Shown in pieces: positions 43,977 through 56,453 of a stretch of 64,000 nucleotides of DNA. The DNA lies in contig NZ_VSSB01000002.1 of NCBI RefSeq assembly GCF_008122505.1, forward strand, positions 992,001 through 1,056,000. The letters are read 5' to 3'. The notes below the pieces were generated by a model. It was not told the origin of the DNA. It ran no database searches and was given only the letters and a program-made list of their open reading frames with translations. Numbering within the stretch: position 1 is the first letter of the stretch; the number at the start of each line of letters is the position of its first letter. Source of the DNA: Agromyces mariniharenae (GTDB taxonomy: Bacteria > Actinomycetota > Actinomycetes > Actinomycetales > Microbacteriaceae). A program made the translations under genes and the position numbers.

Positions 43977-46307
43977 CTACGAGCGGGCACCGACGCCGCT
44001 GCGCTCGCACCAGAGGCCGAACTCGCCGTCGCCGTCGGCGGTGAGCGTGCAGGTTCCCGAGCGATCGGTGCGCACGACCGTCGTCCGCGACGCCGCGAGC
44101 AGCTCGAGCAGCTGCGCCGTCGGATGCCCGTACCCGTTGTCGGCACCGACGCCGATGAGCCCGACCGTGGCGGCGAGCTCCTGGTAGATGCGCTCGCTCT
44201 GGTCTGCGGAGCCGTGATGCGCGACCTTCACGACGTCGGCGCGGCCCAACTCGGTCGACCGCAGCAGTCCCGCCTGCGCTTCCTCGCCGAGGTCGCCGAG
44301 GAAGACGGCGCGGTAGCCGGATGCCTCGAGGTCGAGCACGACGCTGGCATCGTTGCCCGGCGCAGCATCGGGTCTCGGCCACGCGATCCGCCACGACGCG
44401 TCGCCGAGCGTGCCGCGATCGCCGGCGACGACCTCAACGGATTCGGCGCCGGCGTCGCCGAGCGGCCCGAGGACGCGGTCGGAGCGGTCCCCGTCGAGCG
44501 GACCGTGCAGCACGGTGTCGACGCGGCCGATCACTGCCTCGGCACCGCCGGCATGGTCGGCGTCCCAGTGGGTGATGACGAGCAGGTCGATCCGGGAGAT
44601 GCCCAGCAGTCCGAGGCAGCGGTCGAGGGCGGCGGGATCGGGCCCCGTGTCGATGAGGGCGGTCGCCTCGTCGACACGCACGAGCATCGCGTCGCCCTGC
44701 CCCACCTCGCAGGCCGCGAGGTCCCAGTCGCCGGGCCGCGTCGCGCCGACCACGAGCGGTCCGCCGGCGGAGATCCCGACGGGCACCGCCAGGACGACCG
44801 CGAGCACCACGCCGGCCCAGGCCCTCGTGCGGGATCTGGTGGCGAAGACGAGCACCAAGACGAGGGCAGTGCACGCCGCGAGCAGGAGCGCCCCCGGGGC
44901 ATCCGGCAGCCACACCAGCCGCCCGCCCGGGAGCGAGGACGCGCCGTGGGCGACGAGCGCGATCCACGTGGCCGGCAGCCAGGCCACCTGCACGAGGGCG
45001 GCGCCCACGGCGGGCAGTACGGGGAGCACGAGGCAGGCGACGAGCCCCACGACGGTACCGACCGGGGCGGCAGGAGCCGCCAGCAGGTTCGCAGGCACCC
45101 CGTAGAGCGCGATGGCCGGGTCGAGCAGCACGAGGATCGGCTGGCAGGCGAGCTGTGCTGCGAGCGGCACCGCCAGCCCGACGGCGAGCGGCACGGGCAT
45201 CACCCGCGCGAGGCGTCCGGCGAGCGGGCCGGCCAGCAGGATCAACCCCGCGGTGGCCGCCGCCGAGAGGGCGAACCCGTAGTCGCGGGCGAGCCATGGA
45301 TCGAAGGCGAGAAGGCCGATGACGGCGACCGCGAGGGCGGCGACTCCCCCGCCCGGACGCCCGGACGCGATGGCGACGAGGACCGCCACGGCCATCGCGC
45401 CGGCGCGAACGACGCTCGGCTGCGGTGTGACGAGCACGATGAACCCCGCCAGGGCGATCAGCGCCGCAGCCACACGCACCGACCGGCGGGCGCCGCACAG
45501 CGCCGCGAGCCCGAACGCGGCCGCGGTGACGATCGCGCAGTTCGCGCCCGACACGGCCGTCAGGTGGCTCAACGAGCTCGCGCGCATCGCCTCGTCGAGC
45601 TCGGCGCCGACGGCGGTCGTGTCGCCGATGGAGAGGCCGGGCACGAGAGCGGCGCCGTCGCCGTCGAGGCCGGTCGCGGCATCCGCGAGATCGGCGCGTG
45701 GGACCACTGCCCACGCGAGCCAGGCCGGCGGCGGGCCCTGGATCACGGCCTCGCCCTCGGGCCGGAGGCGGAAGGCGCTCTGCTCGGCGCCCGGGAGCGC
45801 AGCGACGCGAGCGGTCATGGCGATGCGGACGCCCAGGGAGAGCTCACGCGCCGGCGGGTCGAGCGTGGTCGTGACGGGGACCGGCGTCACCGTCCGTCCG
45901 TCGACCGCCACCACCTGCGCGTCGACCCGCAGCGACGGTGGCTCGCCGGCCTGCGCCCACATGGCGCGCATCGGCCGAGGCGCCGCGACCACCTCGATCA
46001 CCACGTTCGCGCTCGTGTGCGCCGCGGCGATCGCCGTGAGCGGCGAGTCCGCCCGCCGATCGAGCTGGACGGCTGCCGATGAGGCGGCGAGCCCCGCTGC
46101 GGCGAGCACGACCAACCCGATCGCCGCGACCATGATGACCCGCCGGCACCGGCGCCCGACGACGACCGTGGCGAGCAGCGCGGCGGCGGCGGCCCAGATC
46201 GATCCCGCGACGATCGCTGGATCGAGACCGGCATCGGATGCCGCGACGGCGCACCAGGCGGTGACCCACGTCGCAACCGCGGGCAGCAGCAGGCGGAGGT
46301 CGCCCAC
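43977..46307 (-). CDS. comEC: ComEC/Rec2-like DNA-uptake channel
   Basis: 776 aa. N-terminal membrane helices and OB-like part, the ComEC channel domain (LSHLTAVSGANCAIVTAAAF is its signature, about residue 242), about ten helices, and a C-terminal metallo-beta-lactamase-like nuclease with ITHWDADHAGG, LDLEASGYRAVFLGDLG and VKVAHHGSADQS. Predicted to carry single-stranded DNA across the membrane and degrade the other strand. GTG start directly follows the comEA stop. The type IV pilus genes needed for uptake are not in the window. Confidence 0.95.
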   Translation of the reverse strand: MGDLRLLLPAVATWVTAWCAVAASDAGLDPAIVAGSIWAAAAALLATVVVGRRCRRVIMVAAIGLVVLAAAGLAASSAAVQLDRRADSPLTAIAAAHTSANVVIEVVAAPRPMRAMWAQAGEPPSLRVDAQVVAVDGRTVTPVPVTTTLDPPARELSLGVRIAMTARVAALPGAEQSAFRLRPEGEAVIQGPPPAWLAWAVVPRADLADAATGLDGDGAALVPGLSIGDTTAVGAELDEAMRASSLSHLTAVSGANCAIVTAAAFGLAALCGARRSVRVAAALIALAGFIVLVTPQPSVVRAGAMAVAVLVAIASGRPGGGVAALAVAVIGLLAFDPWLARDYGFALSAAATAGLILLAGPLAGRLARVMPVPLAVGLAVPLAAQLACQPILVLLDPAIALYGVPANLLAAPAAPVGTVVGLVACLVLPVLPAVGAALVQVAWLPATWIALVAHGASSLPGGRLVWLPDAPGALLLAACTALVLVLVFATRSRTRAWAGVVLAVVLAVPVGISAGGPLVVGATRPGDWDLAACEVGQGDAMLVRVDEATALIDTGPDPAALDRCLGLLGISRIDLLVITHWDADHAGGAEAVIGRVDTVLHGPLDGDRSDRVLGPLGDAGAESVEVVAGDRGTLGDASWRIAWPRPDAAPGNDASVVLDLEASGYRAVFLGDLGEEAQAGLLRSTELGRADVVKVAHHGSADQSERIYQELAATVGLIGVGADNGYGHPTAQLLELLAASRTTVVRTDRSGTCTLTADGDGEFGLWCERSGVGARS

Positions 46308-46997
46308 TCAGGGTGCGACCCGGTCGGCGAGTCCCGAGAAGACCGCGTCGCCGATGCCGGCCACCTCGAGCAGCTGGTCGACGCTCGTGAACGGCCCGTT
46401 CGCCTCGCGCCAGTCGATGATGCGCTGCGCGAGCGCCGGACCGATGCGCGGCAGCGTGTCGAGCGCGGCCAGGTCGGCCGTGTTGAGGTGCACCTTGCCG
46501 TCGCCGGCACCCTGCACGGAAACGCCGGTGACGCCGACGCCGGCGGCGCCCGACCCCGGAGGCGGCGCCTGCCCCATGGCGAGCACGACGAGCTGCTCGC
46601 CGTCGACCACCGGGCGCGCGAGGTTCACGCCCGCCGGATCGGCGTCGGCCGTGAACCCGCCGGCCGCAGCCACGGCGTCGACGACGCGCGCGCCGGGCGC
46701 CAACTCGACGAGGCCGGGCGCGGCGACGGCCCCCAGCACGTGCACGAGCAGCGGCGCGACGTCGGCGCCGGTCGCGACCTCGGCGCCGCCGGCTGAAGCA
46801 CCACGCTCCTCCGACGCCGGGAGGATCGAGCCCTGTGCGCCGCCGCCGCTGGACGCGACCGACAGCAACGCGGCGATCGCCACGGCGGCCACGAACAGCA
46901 CCACGGCCGCGCCCACCGCGATGCGCACGCGCGGCGCCGCCCGTCGCGCTCGCGGGTCGAGCGCGCCGAGCGGATCGTCGCCAGGGGTCGGGGGCAT
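46308..46997 (-). CDS. comEA: ComEA-like DNA-binding protein
   Basis: 229 aa. One membrane anchor (about residues 27-48), a SLBB domain (VHVLGAVAAPGLVELAPGAR) and a C-terminal helix-hairpin-helix pair (VHLNTADLAALDTLPRIGPA; ADLAALDTLPRIGPALAQRI and VAGIGDAVFSGL). Binds double-stranded DNA at the membrane and passes it to ComEC. Adjacent to comEC without spacer, hence one operon. Confidence 0.94.
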   Translation of the reverse strand: MPPTPGDDPLGALDPRARRAAPRVRIAVGAAVVLFVAAVAIAALLSVASSGGGAQGSILPASEERGASAGGAEVATGADVAPLLVHVLGAVAAPGLVELAPGARVVDAVAAAGGFTADADPAGVNLARPVVDGEQLVVLAMGQAPPPGSGAAGVGVTGVSVQGAGDGKVHLNTADLAALDTLPRIGPALAQRIIDWREANGPFTSVDQLLEVAGIGDAVFSGLADRVAP

Positions 46998-47119
46998 ACC
47001 CGCAGGCTAGGCCGCGACGACGCACCGACCAGGCGATGAAGGGAGCGACGCCGACCGCCCAGCCGCCCACGCGGCCTGTCGAGGACGGGTCAGCGACGGG
47101 TCACCGACGCGTCGGGTCC

Positions 47120-49693
<2,574 letters not shown>

Positions 49694-49840
49694 GTGACTC
49701 TCAATCGTGTGTCGCTGCGGTGGGGGGATCCGCACATCTCCGGGCGCGCCGGAACCCGGCACGCACTCGGGAATCCAGCCTACTCACTCGGAGGGCGCCG
49801 TCGCCCGCGTTCGCCACGGGCCGACCGGCGGTCGAGCCGC

Positions 49841-51262
49841 TCAGTCCGTGACGGATGCCGCGCCGAGCACCGCGAGGAGGGCGCGCGCCTTGACGCGCGT
49901 CTCCTCGATCTCCTCCTCGGCCACCGACAGGGCGGTGATGCCGCCGCCCGTGCCGATGCTCGCGCCCGCCGGCGTGAGCACGATCGAGCGGATGACCATC
50001 GCGAGGTCGGCGCTGCCGTCGACGCCGAGGTAGCCGAACGCACCCGAGTACACGCCTCGGGGCCCCTCCTCGAGCTCGTGCAGGATCGTCATGGCGCTCC
50101 GCTTCGGCGCACCGGTCATCGACCCGGCCGGGAACGCCGACTGCACCACGTCGAGCACGGTGAGCGGATGCCGGATGCGAGCGCGCACGGTCGACACGAG
50201 TTGGTGCACGTGGGCGTACTCCTCGACCTCGAGCAGGCTCGGCACGGTGACGGTCCCGAGCTCCGCGATGCGCCCGAGGTCGTTGCGCATGAGATCCACG
50301 ATCATGAGGTTCTCGGCGCGCTCCTTGTCGCTCTCGAGGAGCTCCCGGCGCAGCCGCTCGTCGAGGTCGGGGTCGGTTCCGCGGGGGCGGGTGCCCTTCA
50401 TGGGCTTGGTGGACACGACGCCGTCGCGGTCGACGTGCAGGAACTGCTCGGGCGACGCGCTCAGCAGCGCGACGTCGCCGAACCGCACGTACCCGCCGTG
50501 ATGGGTCGGGCTCGAGGCGCGCAGCGCAAGGTACGCGGCCGCCGGATCGGGCCGCACGTCGACGTCGACGCGGTTCGTGAGGCAGAGCTGGTAGACGTCG
50601 CCGCGCACGATCGCGGCCTGGCACTCGGCGATGAGGTGCGCGTAGTGCTCGGGGTCGTGGCGCCAGCGGACGGCCGGCGGCCGGTCCAGCGGCAGCTTCG
50701 TCGACGCGACGGGCTCCTCCTCCAGCTCCGCCAGCGCGGCGGCGAACTCCTCCGCCCAGGCCTCGCCGTCGGTGCGGAGGCCGTCCGCGTCGTCCTCGAG
50801 CCACACGAGCCGCACCTCCCGGGCGGCGTGGTCGAACACCAGCGCGCGATCGACGAACAGGAACGCGGCATCCGGCGTCTCGGTCGGGGCGATCGGCACG
50901 TCGTTGAGGCTCGCGCCGAGCTCGTAGCCGAACCACCCGAACCAGCCGAGCGGGTCGACGTCGCCGGGTGCGTCGACGCGGTCGGCCAACCGCTCCGCGA
51001 GCACCTCGAACACGGATGCCGCGAGCGTCTCCTGAGCGTCGTCAGGGCCCTGAGGCGTGCTCGTCGTGACGGTGCCCGACACGATGTCGGCCGTGACGAA
51101 CCTGCTGCCCGGATGTGCGGCGGCGAGGATGCTCACGCCCGTCGCGGCATCCGTTCCCCCATCGAGCCAGACGACGTGCGTCCCCTCCGCGAACCGGGCC
51201 CGGAAGACGAGCTCGGGGTCGCGCCACGCCTCGACCGGGCGGATGCGGATGCGACGCGGCAT
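49841..51262 (-). CDS. pabB: aminodeoxychorismate synthase component I (chorismate-binding)
   Basis: 473 aa. Chorismate-using enzyme: N-terminal lobe with WFGWFGYELGASL, then YAHLIAECQAAIVRGDVYQL, SASPEQFL, STKPMKGTRPRGTDP, MIVDLMRNDLGRI, and SAFPAGSMTGAPKRSAMTIL. Assigned as PabB rather than TrpE by the PMKGTRPR and SMTGAPK context and length, but this is not certain. No pabA or pabC adjacent. Divided from leuS by about 150 bases. Confidence 0.85.
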   Translation of the reverse strand: MPRRIRIRPVEAWRDPELVFRARFAEGTHVVWLDGGTDAATGVSILAAAHPGSRFVTADIVSGTVTTSTPQGPDDAQETLAASVFEVLAERLADRVDAPGDVDPLGWFGWFGYELGASLNDVPIAPTETPDAAFLFVDRALVFDHAAREVRLVWLEDDADGLRTDGEAWAEEFAAALAELEEEPVASTKLPLDRPPAVRWRHDPEHYAHLIAECQAAIVRGDVYQLCLTNRVDVDVRPDPAAAYLALRASSPTHHGGYVRFGDVALLSASPEQFLHVDRDGVVSTKPMKGTRPRGTDPDLDERLRRELLESDKERAENLMIVDLMRNDLGRIAELGTVTVPSLLEVEEYAHVHQLVSTVRARIRHPLTVLDVVQSAFPAGSMTGAPKRSAMTILHELEEGPRGVYSGAFGYLGVDGSADLAMVIRSIVLTPAGASIGTGGGITALSVAEEEIEETRVKARALLAVLGAASVTD

Positions 51263-51318
51263 CCTCCCAGCCTACGGCGCGCCGGCACGCGTCATGGCTC
51301 GCGCAACCGCACGAGGAA

Positions 51319-51346
51319 GGGGCGGTGCGGTCGCCCGCACCGCCCC
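51319..51346 (-). terminator. terminator after the M28 peptidase gene
   Basis: GGGGCGGTGCG and CGCACCGCCCC, 11-base stem with a six-base loop, 24 bases beyond the stop. Confidence 0.85.
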
Positions 51347-51369
51347 GCCGGTCGACGGATCGATCGGTC

Positions 51370-52908
51370 CTAGCGGAGTGCCTGGTGTCCCTTGAACGAC
51401 GGGTCGAACTGCCCCACGGCCTTGCCCTTGCCGGTGCCGTTGACCGCGGAGGTCGTCTCGGCGAAGACGAGGGTCGAGTGGGCGACGGCGTCGGACATCA
51501 GGGCGAGCGTGTCGTCATCGAGGTTGTCGATGTCGTCGCACGCGGCGTGGTAGCACGGGTCGTAGGCGACGCCTGCCGTCCCGCCGAAGGTCGCCGCCTG
51601 CTGGGCCGACTTGATGCCCTCGGCGCCCGTGAACAGGCCGCCCGCCGGGATGCCCGCCTCGATGAAGCCGAAGTAGTCGCTGCGGCCGTCGAAGTCGGTC
51701 GGCTCCGTCGGCTCGCCCTGCGAGGCGAAGAAGTCGTTGAAGACCCCCTCGATCGTTCCCGAGCCGTTCGGGCCCGAGACGCCGAGCGCGTTCCCGTCGC
51801 CGTCGTACACGAAGTTGACGGGGTTCGGCGAGCCGATCATGTCGAAGTTGAGGTTGAGGGCCGTGCCCTTGATCTCCTTCGCCGACAGCTGCGAGACGTA
51901 GTGGCTCGACCCGATGAGGCCGTCCTCCTCGCCGCTCCAGAACGCGAACCGCACGCGGTTCTCGGGATCGATGCCGAGTTCGGACATCTGGATCGCCGTC
52001 TCGAGGATGGCCGCGGTCCCGGAACCGTTGTCGTTGATGCCGGGTCCCTCGCCGACGGAATCCAGGTGGCCGCCGACGACGACCGTACGGTCGGTGCGGC
52101 CAGCGGTGTCGGCCCAGATGTTCTGCGTCGTGACCGGCACCACGGTGATCTGCACGCTGAGGCTCAGGTGCAGGTCGGGGGTGTTCACCCACTCCGCGCC
52201 GAGTTCGAACGGCGCGCTGACGACCGGGAGGTTCTCGTCGACGATCGAGCCGAGCGTGCCGCCGAACAGGCCGAACCGGTCGTCACCCGGGACGTCGTTG
52301 CCCTGGTTGAACACGATCACGCCGACGGCTCCCGCGTCGAGGGCATTCTGCGCCTTCACGGCGAAGTCGCACGACCCGCGCTGGATGAGCGCGATGTCGC
52401 CCGCGGGGAAGGTGCCGAAATCGGTCGCCTCGCAGCCGCTGGTGGAGGCCCGGTCGCCGCCGAGGTTGACGTCCACGGCGGTCACGTGCACGTCAACCAG
52501 GTTGCCGCCGCCGGTGAAGTCCATCGGGAAGTAGTCGACGCCGAGCGTGTAGGTGTCGGGGTTCGGCGACACCTGCGACATGGAGGTCCCGGTGAAGTCC
52601 GTGCGCTCGTAGCTGAACGACTGGACCTTCGTCGCATAGCCCGCGCCTTCGAGCTGCTGCTTGACGTAGGCGAGTGAGGCCGCGTGGCCGGGCGTGCCGG
52701 CCGCACGGTTGCCGCCGTTCGCATCAGCGATCGCCTGGAACGCCGCGAGGTGCGACTTCACGCCATCGAGCGTGACCGCGGTGCGCAACGCCGACGTGTC
52801 GGTGACGACAGCGGCCTGGGCGGGGCCGGCGACGGCGAGCGTCGCACAGACGGCTGCCGACGCCGCGATGGCGCCGACACGCAGGGAGTTTCGGGTTCGG
52901 TGATCCAC
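51370..52908 (-). CDS. secreted M28-family aminopeptidase
   Basis: 512 aa. Signal peptide MDHRTRNSLRVGAIAASAAV to AGPAQAA (cleavage near 32), a PA domain (FPAGDIALIQRGSCDFAVKA), and the M28 core with zinc ligands in VVVGGHLDSV, PGINDNGSG, WSGEEDGLIG, NFDMIGSP and CYHAACDD. Predicted extracellular zinc exopeptidase. Four cysteines suggest disulfides. Stands alone with its own terminator. Confidence 0.93.
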   Translation of the reverse strand: MDHRTRNSLRVGAIAASAAVCATLAVAGPAQAAVVTDTSALRTAVTLDGVKSHLAAFQAIADANGGNRAAGTPGHAASLAYVKQQLEGAGYATKVQSFSYERTDFTGTSMSQVSPNPDTYTLGVDYFPMDFTGGGNLVDVHVTAVDVNLGGDRASTSGCEATDFGTFPAGDIALIQRGSCDFAVKAQNALDAGAVGVIVFNQGNDVPGDDRFGLFGGTLGSIVDENLPVVSAPFELGAEWVNTPDLHLSLSVQITVVPVTTQNIWADTAGRTDRTVVVGGHLDSVGEGPGINDNGSGTAAILETAIQMSELGIDPENRVRFAFWSGEEDGLIGSSHYVSQLSAKEIKGTALNLNFDMIGSPNPVNFVYDGDGNALGVSGPNGSGTIEGVFNDFFASQGEPTEPTDFDGRSDYFGFIEAGIPAGGLFTGAEGIKSAQQAATFGGTAGVAYDPCYHAACDDIDNLDDDTLALMSDAVAHSTLVFAETTSAVNGTGKGKAVGQFDPSFKGHQALR

Positions 52909-52995
52909 AGGTGCTCCTTCGGGTTGAGGGAGGTGCTCGGCACGCGTCGAACGGCGCGTGCCGTTGACGGCGACCGTAGCGCACCACCCGAGCGC

Positions 52996-53013
52996 GCGGG
53001 AAGGCTTTCCCGC
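52996..53013 (-). terminator. probable terminator of the cyd operon
   Basis: GCGGGAA-GGCT-TTCCCGC hairpin about 60 bases past the cydC stop. A second stem GGCACGCG/CGCGTGCC at 52939-52962 follows. Confidence 0.6.
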
Positions 53014-53073
53014 CCACCGCGCACGACGCGTGCGCGTGACGCGCGATTCCGCGCGTACGGAGCGATCCGGAGC

Positions 53074-54792
53074 TCAGGTTCCGCTTCGCACGCCGCCGAT
53101 CGCCGCCCCCGCCTCGAGCGTGATCGTGCGGTCGACGAGCCCCTCGGGCGCACCCGTGTGGGAGATGAGCACGACGGTGCGACCCGTGCGGCCTGCGGCA
53201 TCCGCGAGATCACGAAGCAGGGCGTCGGCGCGCGCCGGGTCGACGCTCGCGGTGGGCTCGTCGAGCACGAGCACCGGGAAGTCGGCGAGCATCGCCCGCG
53301 CGAGCGCGATGCGCTGGGCCTGGCCGCCCGAGACGAGCGTCCCGCGCTCCCCCACCCGAGCGTCGAGCCCGCCGCGCTGCTCGACCCACTCGCGCAGGCC
53401 GACGCGGTCGAGCACGTCGAGGAGGTCGGCGTCGGTCGCGGTGTCGCGGGCGAACAGCAGGTTCTGCCGCACGTCCTCGTCGAACAGCCACGGCCGCTGC
53501 TCGACGAGGCCGACGATCCGTCGCACCGCGGCCGACTCGAGCTCGGATGCCTCGACGCCGCCGAGCCGGTACGAGCCCTCGTAGCCGAGGAACCGCACGA
53601 GCACGTGCGCGAGCGTCGTCTTGCCCGCCCCCGACTCGCCGCGCACGAGGACGCGTTCACCGGGCGCGATCGCGAGGTCGAGGCCGTCCAGCGCCGCCGG
53701 GCGTTCGACGGATGCCGCGTCCTCGTCGGACACCTCCGGCCACCGCGCTCGGATGCCACGGAGCTCGACCGCGGGCGCCGGCTCGACCGCGGGTGGCGGG
53801 GCGGGCACCGCCGGCGGCACCGGGATCTCCGCGGGAACCGTGGCCGGCACCGCGTGCGCGACGCGTGCGGCGCTCGTGCGTGCGAGCCGGAGGGCGCTCG
53901 TGGCCAGCGGGATCGCCCCGGCGACCTCGGCGATCGCGAGCGGCACCAGGCAGAGGACGGCGAACGTGGGTCCGTCGATGCGGCCGCCCTCGAGCAGCGG
54001 CGCCGCCGCGGCCAGGCTCGCGGCCACGGCGAACCCGCCGATCGCCGACGTGAGGGCGGATGCCGCACCCGTCGCGGCGGCGCGGGACCTCGTCGCCCGG
54101 GCGAGGCGGGCCCCGATCGCGTCGATCCGGCGCCGTCCGGCCTCGGCGGCGTCGAAGGCGACGAGCACGTCGAGCGCCTGCACGTGCTCGACGATCGCCG
54201 CCTGGAGCTCGCCGCGGAGCGGCGCGAGTGTGCGCTCGGCGCGCACGGCGGCGCGGCGCTGCACGAGCAGCGTCAGGCCGATGCCGACCACGAGGCACGC
54301 GAGCACGGCGACGGCGGACTCGGGGGCGAGCAGCGCGACGCCCGCGATCGCGAGTGCCAGCACGAGCACGGCGCTGACGAGCGGCTGCACCGCTCGGAGC
54401 GCGACGTTCTGCAACTCGTCGACGTCGTCGACGAACCGGGCGAGGAGGTCCCCGCGCCGGCTCGACGCCAGTCCGTCGGGAGCGAGCGGCAGCATCCGCT
54501 CGTAGACGCCCGCGCGGATCGCGGCGAGCTGTCGGAAGGATGCATCGTGCCCGACGAGCCGCTCGAGGTACCGGAACACGGCGCGGCCGAGGGCGAACGC
54601 GCGCACGCCCACCACGGCGAGCGAGAGGTAGAGCACGGGCGGCTGCTCGGCGGCGCGGGCGATGAGCCACGCCGAGCACGCGAGGAGTGCGACGCTCGAC
54701 GCGGCCGAGGCGAGGCCGAGGAGCACGGCGAGGGCGAGTCGTCGCGGGGGCGGCACGGCGCTGCGGAGCACGGCGCGGGTGGGATCAGGCAT
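53074..54792 (-). CDS. cydC: CydC subunit of the CydDC ABC exporter
   Basis: 572 aa ABC exporter half: six membrane helices (about residues 15-300), then a nucleotide-binding domain with Walker A RGESGAGKT, signature LVSGGQAQRIALARAM, Walker B VLVLDEPTASVDP and VLISHT. CydDC exports cysteine/glutathione or handles haem, and is required for cytochrome bd assembly. The ATG at 54792 overlaps the cydD stop by eight bases. A Pro/Val/Ala-rich linker separates the two domains. Confidence 0.92.
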   Translation of the reverse strand: MPDPTRAVLRSAVPPPRRLALAVLLGLASAASSVALLACSAWLIARAAEQPPVLYLSLAVVGVRAFALGRAVFRYLERLVGHDASFRQLAAIRAGVYERMLPLAPDGLASSRRGDLLARFVDDVDELQNVALRAVQPLVSAVLVLALAIAGVALLAPESAVAVLACLVVGIGLTLLVQRRAAVRAERTLAPLRGELQAAIVEHVQALDVLVAFDAAEAGRRRIDAIGARLARATRSRAAATGAASALTSAIGGFAVAASLAAAAPLLEGGRIDGPTFAVLCLVPLAIAEVAGAIPLATSALRLARTSAARVAHAVPATVPAEIPVPPAVPAPPPAVEPAPAVELRGIRARWPEVSDEDAASVERPAALDGLDLAIAPGERVLVRGESGAGKTTLAHVLVRFLGYEGSYRLGGVEASELESAAVRRIVGLVEQRPWLFDEDVRQNLLFARDTATDADLLDVLDRVGLREWVEQRGGLDARVGERGTLVSGGQAQRIALARAMLADFPVLVLDEPTASVDPARADALLRDLADAAGRTGRTVVLISHTGAPEGLVDRTITLEAGAAIGGVRSGT

Positions 54793-56449
54793 GCACCACC
54801 GCCAGGTCGATCGTGCGGTCCGCGGCCTCGGCGAGGGTTGACCGGTGGGTGGTGACGAGCACGACGCGTCCGTCGGCCGCCAGCTCGCGCAGACGCCCGG
54901 CGAGGCGGGCCTCGCGCTCGGGGTCCTGCGCCGAGCCCGGCTCGTCGAGGAGCAGGAGTCGCGCGTCCCGCGCGAGCAATCGGTGGATGGCGCGCGCGGT
55001 GGCGACGCGCTGCGCCTGCCCGCCCGACAGGCCGCCGCCGCTCGGGCCGAGGCGCTGCTCCGGCGGGAGGTCGACGCCGGCGAGGTCGAGGGCGCGGGCG
55101 AGCAGCGCCGGATCGGCGTGCTCGTCGCCCAGCCGCACGTTGTCGGCCACCGTGCCCGCCACGAGCGCCGGGGTCTGGCCCGCCCACGCGATCGATGACC
55201 GGTCGCCGGACGCGAGCGTCCGCCCGTCGAGCCGCACCGCGCCGTCCGCACCGGCGAACCCGAGCAGCGCGGCGAAGATGCTCGACTTGCCCGAGCCGCT
55301 CTCCCCCGTGATCGCGATGACGTCGCCCGGCCGCGCCTGGAGGTCGAACCCGTCGAGCACGACACGGTCGCCCCGCCGCACGCGCAGGTCGCGGATGACG
55401 AGGCCCGCGGCATCCGTGTCAGTGCCGTCGGCGGCCTCAGCCGCCGACACCGCTCGGTCGCCCGCACCTGCGTGTGCACCACGCGCCGCCTGCGCCCCCT
55501 CCGCCGCCGCGAGCACGTCGAACGCGTCGGCCGACGCCGTCACGCCCGCCGACGACGAGTGGAACGCCGCGCCGACGTTCCGCAGCGGCAGGAACACCTC
55601 GGGCGCGAGCACGAGCACGAAGAGCCCGGGCAGCAGCGTCATGTCGCCCCCGACGAGCCGCAGGCCGATCGAGACGGCGACGAGCGCGACCGAGAGGCTC
55701 GCCGCGAGCTCGAGCGTGAACCCCGAGAGGAACGTGATCCGCAGCACCCTCATGGTGCCCCGGCGGTACTCGTCGGTGATGCGGCGAATGCGGGTGGTCT
55801 GCCGCTCGGTGCGGCCGAACACGACGAGCGTCGAGAGCCCGCCGACGACCTCGAGGAATCCGCGGGAGAGGGCCGCGAGGCTGTCCCACTGCCGCCGCTG
55901 CACCGCTGCCGTCGCCATGCCGATGAGCGCCATGAAGATCGGGATGAGCGGCAGCACGATCACGAGGATGAGCCCCGAGAGCGGGTCGGCGAGCCATGCC
56001 GCCACGATGAACGCGGGCGTCGCGATCACGGTGAGCACCAGCTGCGGCAGGTATCGCCCGAAGTACTCGTCGAGCGCGTCGAGCCCCGGGCCGAGCAGCG
56101 TCGCGATGCGCGCCGTCGGGAAGCCCGGCACGCCGCCCGGGCGGTCCTCGATCGCGCGCAGCAGGTCGGCGCGCAGCTCCGCCTTCACGCGCGTGGCGCC
56201 GGCCGAGCCCACCACGTCCCAGAGCCACGCGGCACCGGCACGAGCGGATGCCGCGACGAGCAGCAGGGCGACGAGCGGCCACGCCTGCGGCATCCGCATG
56301 CCGTCGATGAGTCCCGCGACGAGCGACGCGAGCGACCACGCGAACGCGATGACCGCCGCCGCCTGCACGACCGCGAGGGCCGCGCCGGCGACGAGGAACC
56401 ATCGCGCCGCGTGCGAGCGGCGGACGAGTCGGGGATCGAGCGGCTTCAC
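54785..56449 (-). CDS. cydD: CydD subunit of the CydDC ABC exporter
   Basis: 554 aa. Six helices, then a nucleotide-binding domain: Walker A TGESGSGKSS, LSGGQAQRVATARAI, LLLLDEPGSAQDPERE, VTTHR. The Walker B region lacks the usual Thr-Ala-x-Leu-Asp after DEP (GSAQD instead), and the ATPase region is compact. Paired with CydC. Starts four bases after the cydB stop. Confidence 0.92.
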   Translation of the reverse strand: MKPLDPRLVRRSHAARWFLVAGAALAVVQAAAVIAFAWSLASLVAGLIDGMRMPQAWPLVALLLVAASARAGAAWLWDVVGSAGATRVKAELRADLLRAIEDRPGGVPGFPTARIATLLGPGLDALDEYFGRYLPQLVLTVIATPAFIVAAWLADPLSGLILVIVLPLIPIFMALIGMATAAVQRRQWDSLAALSRGFLEVVGGLSTLVVFGRTERQTTRIRRITDEYRRGTMRVLRITFLSGFTLELAASLSVALVAVSIGLRLVGGDMTLLPGLFVLVLAPEVFLPLRNVGAAFHSSSAGVTASADAFDVLAAAEGAQAARGAHAGAGDRAVSAAEAADGTDTDAAGLVIRDLRVRRGDRVVLDGFDLQARPGDVIAITGESGSGKSSIFAALLGFAGADGAVRLDGRTLASGDRSSIAWAGQTPALVAGTVADNVRLGDEHADPALLARALDLAGVDLPPEQRLGPSGGGLSGGQAQRVATARAIHRLLARDARLLLLDEPGSAQDPEREARLAGRLRELAADGRVVLVTTHRSTLAEAADRTIDLAVVHA

Positions 56450-56453
56450 GGGA

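Noticed and set aside
43977..46997. Complete natural-competence system
   Set aside because: Only comEA and comEC are here. These are widespread in actinobacteria, and no pilus or DprA gene is in the window.
49694..49840. T-box or leader peptide upstream of leuS
   Set aside because: No T-box consensus, no leucine-rich frame, and no terminator/antiterminator pair could be seen.
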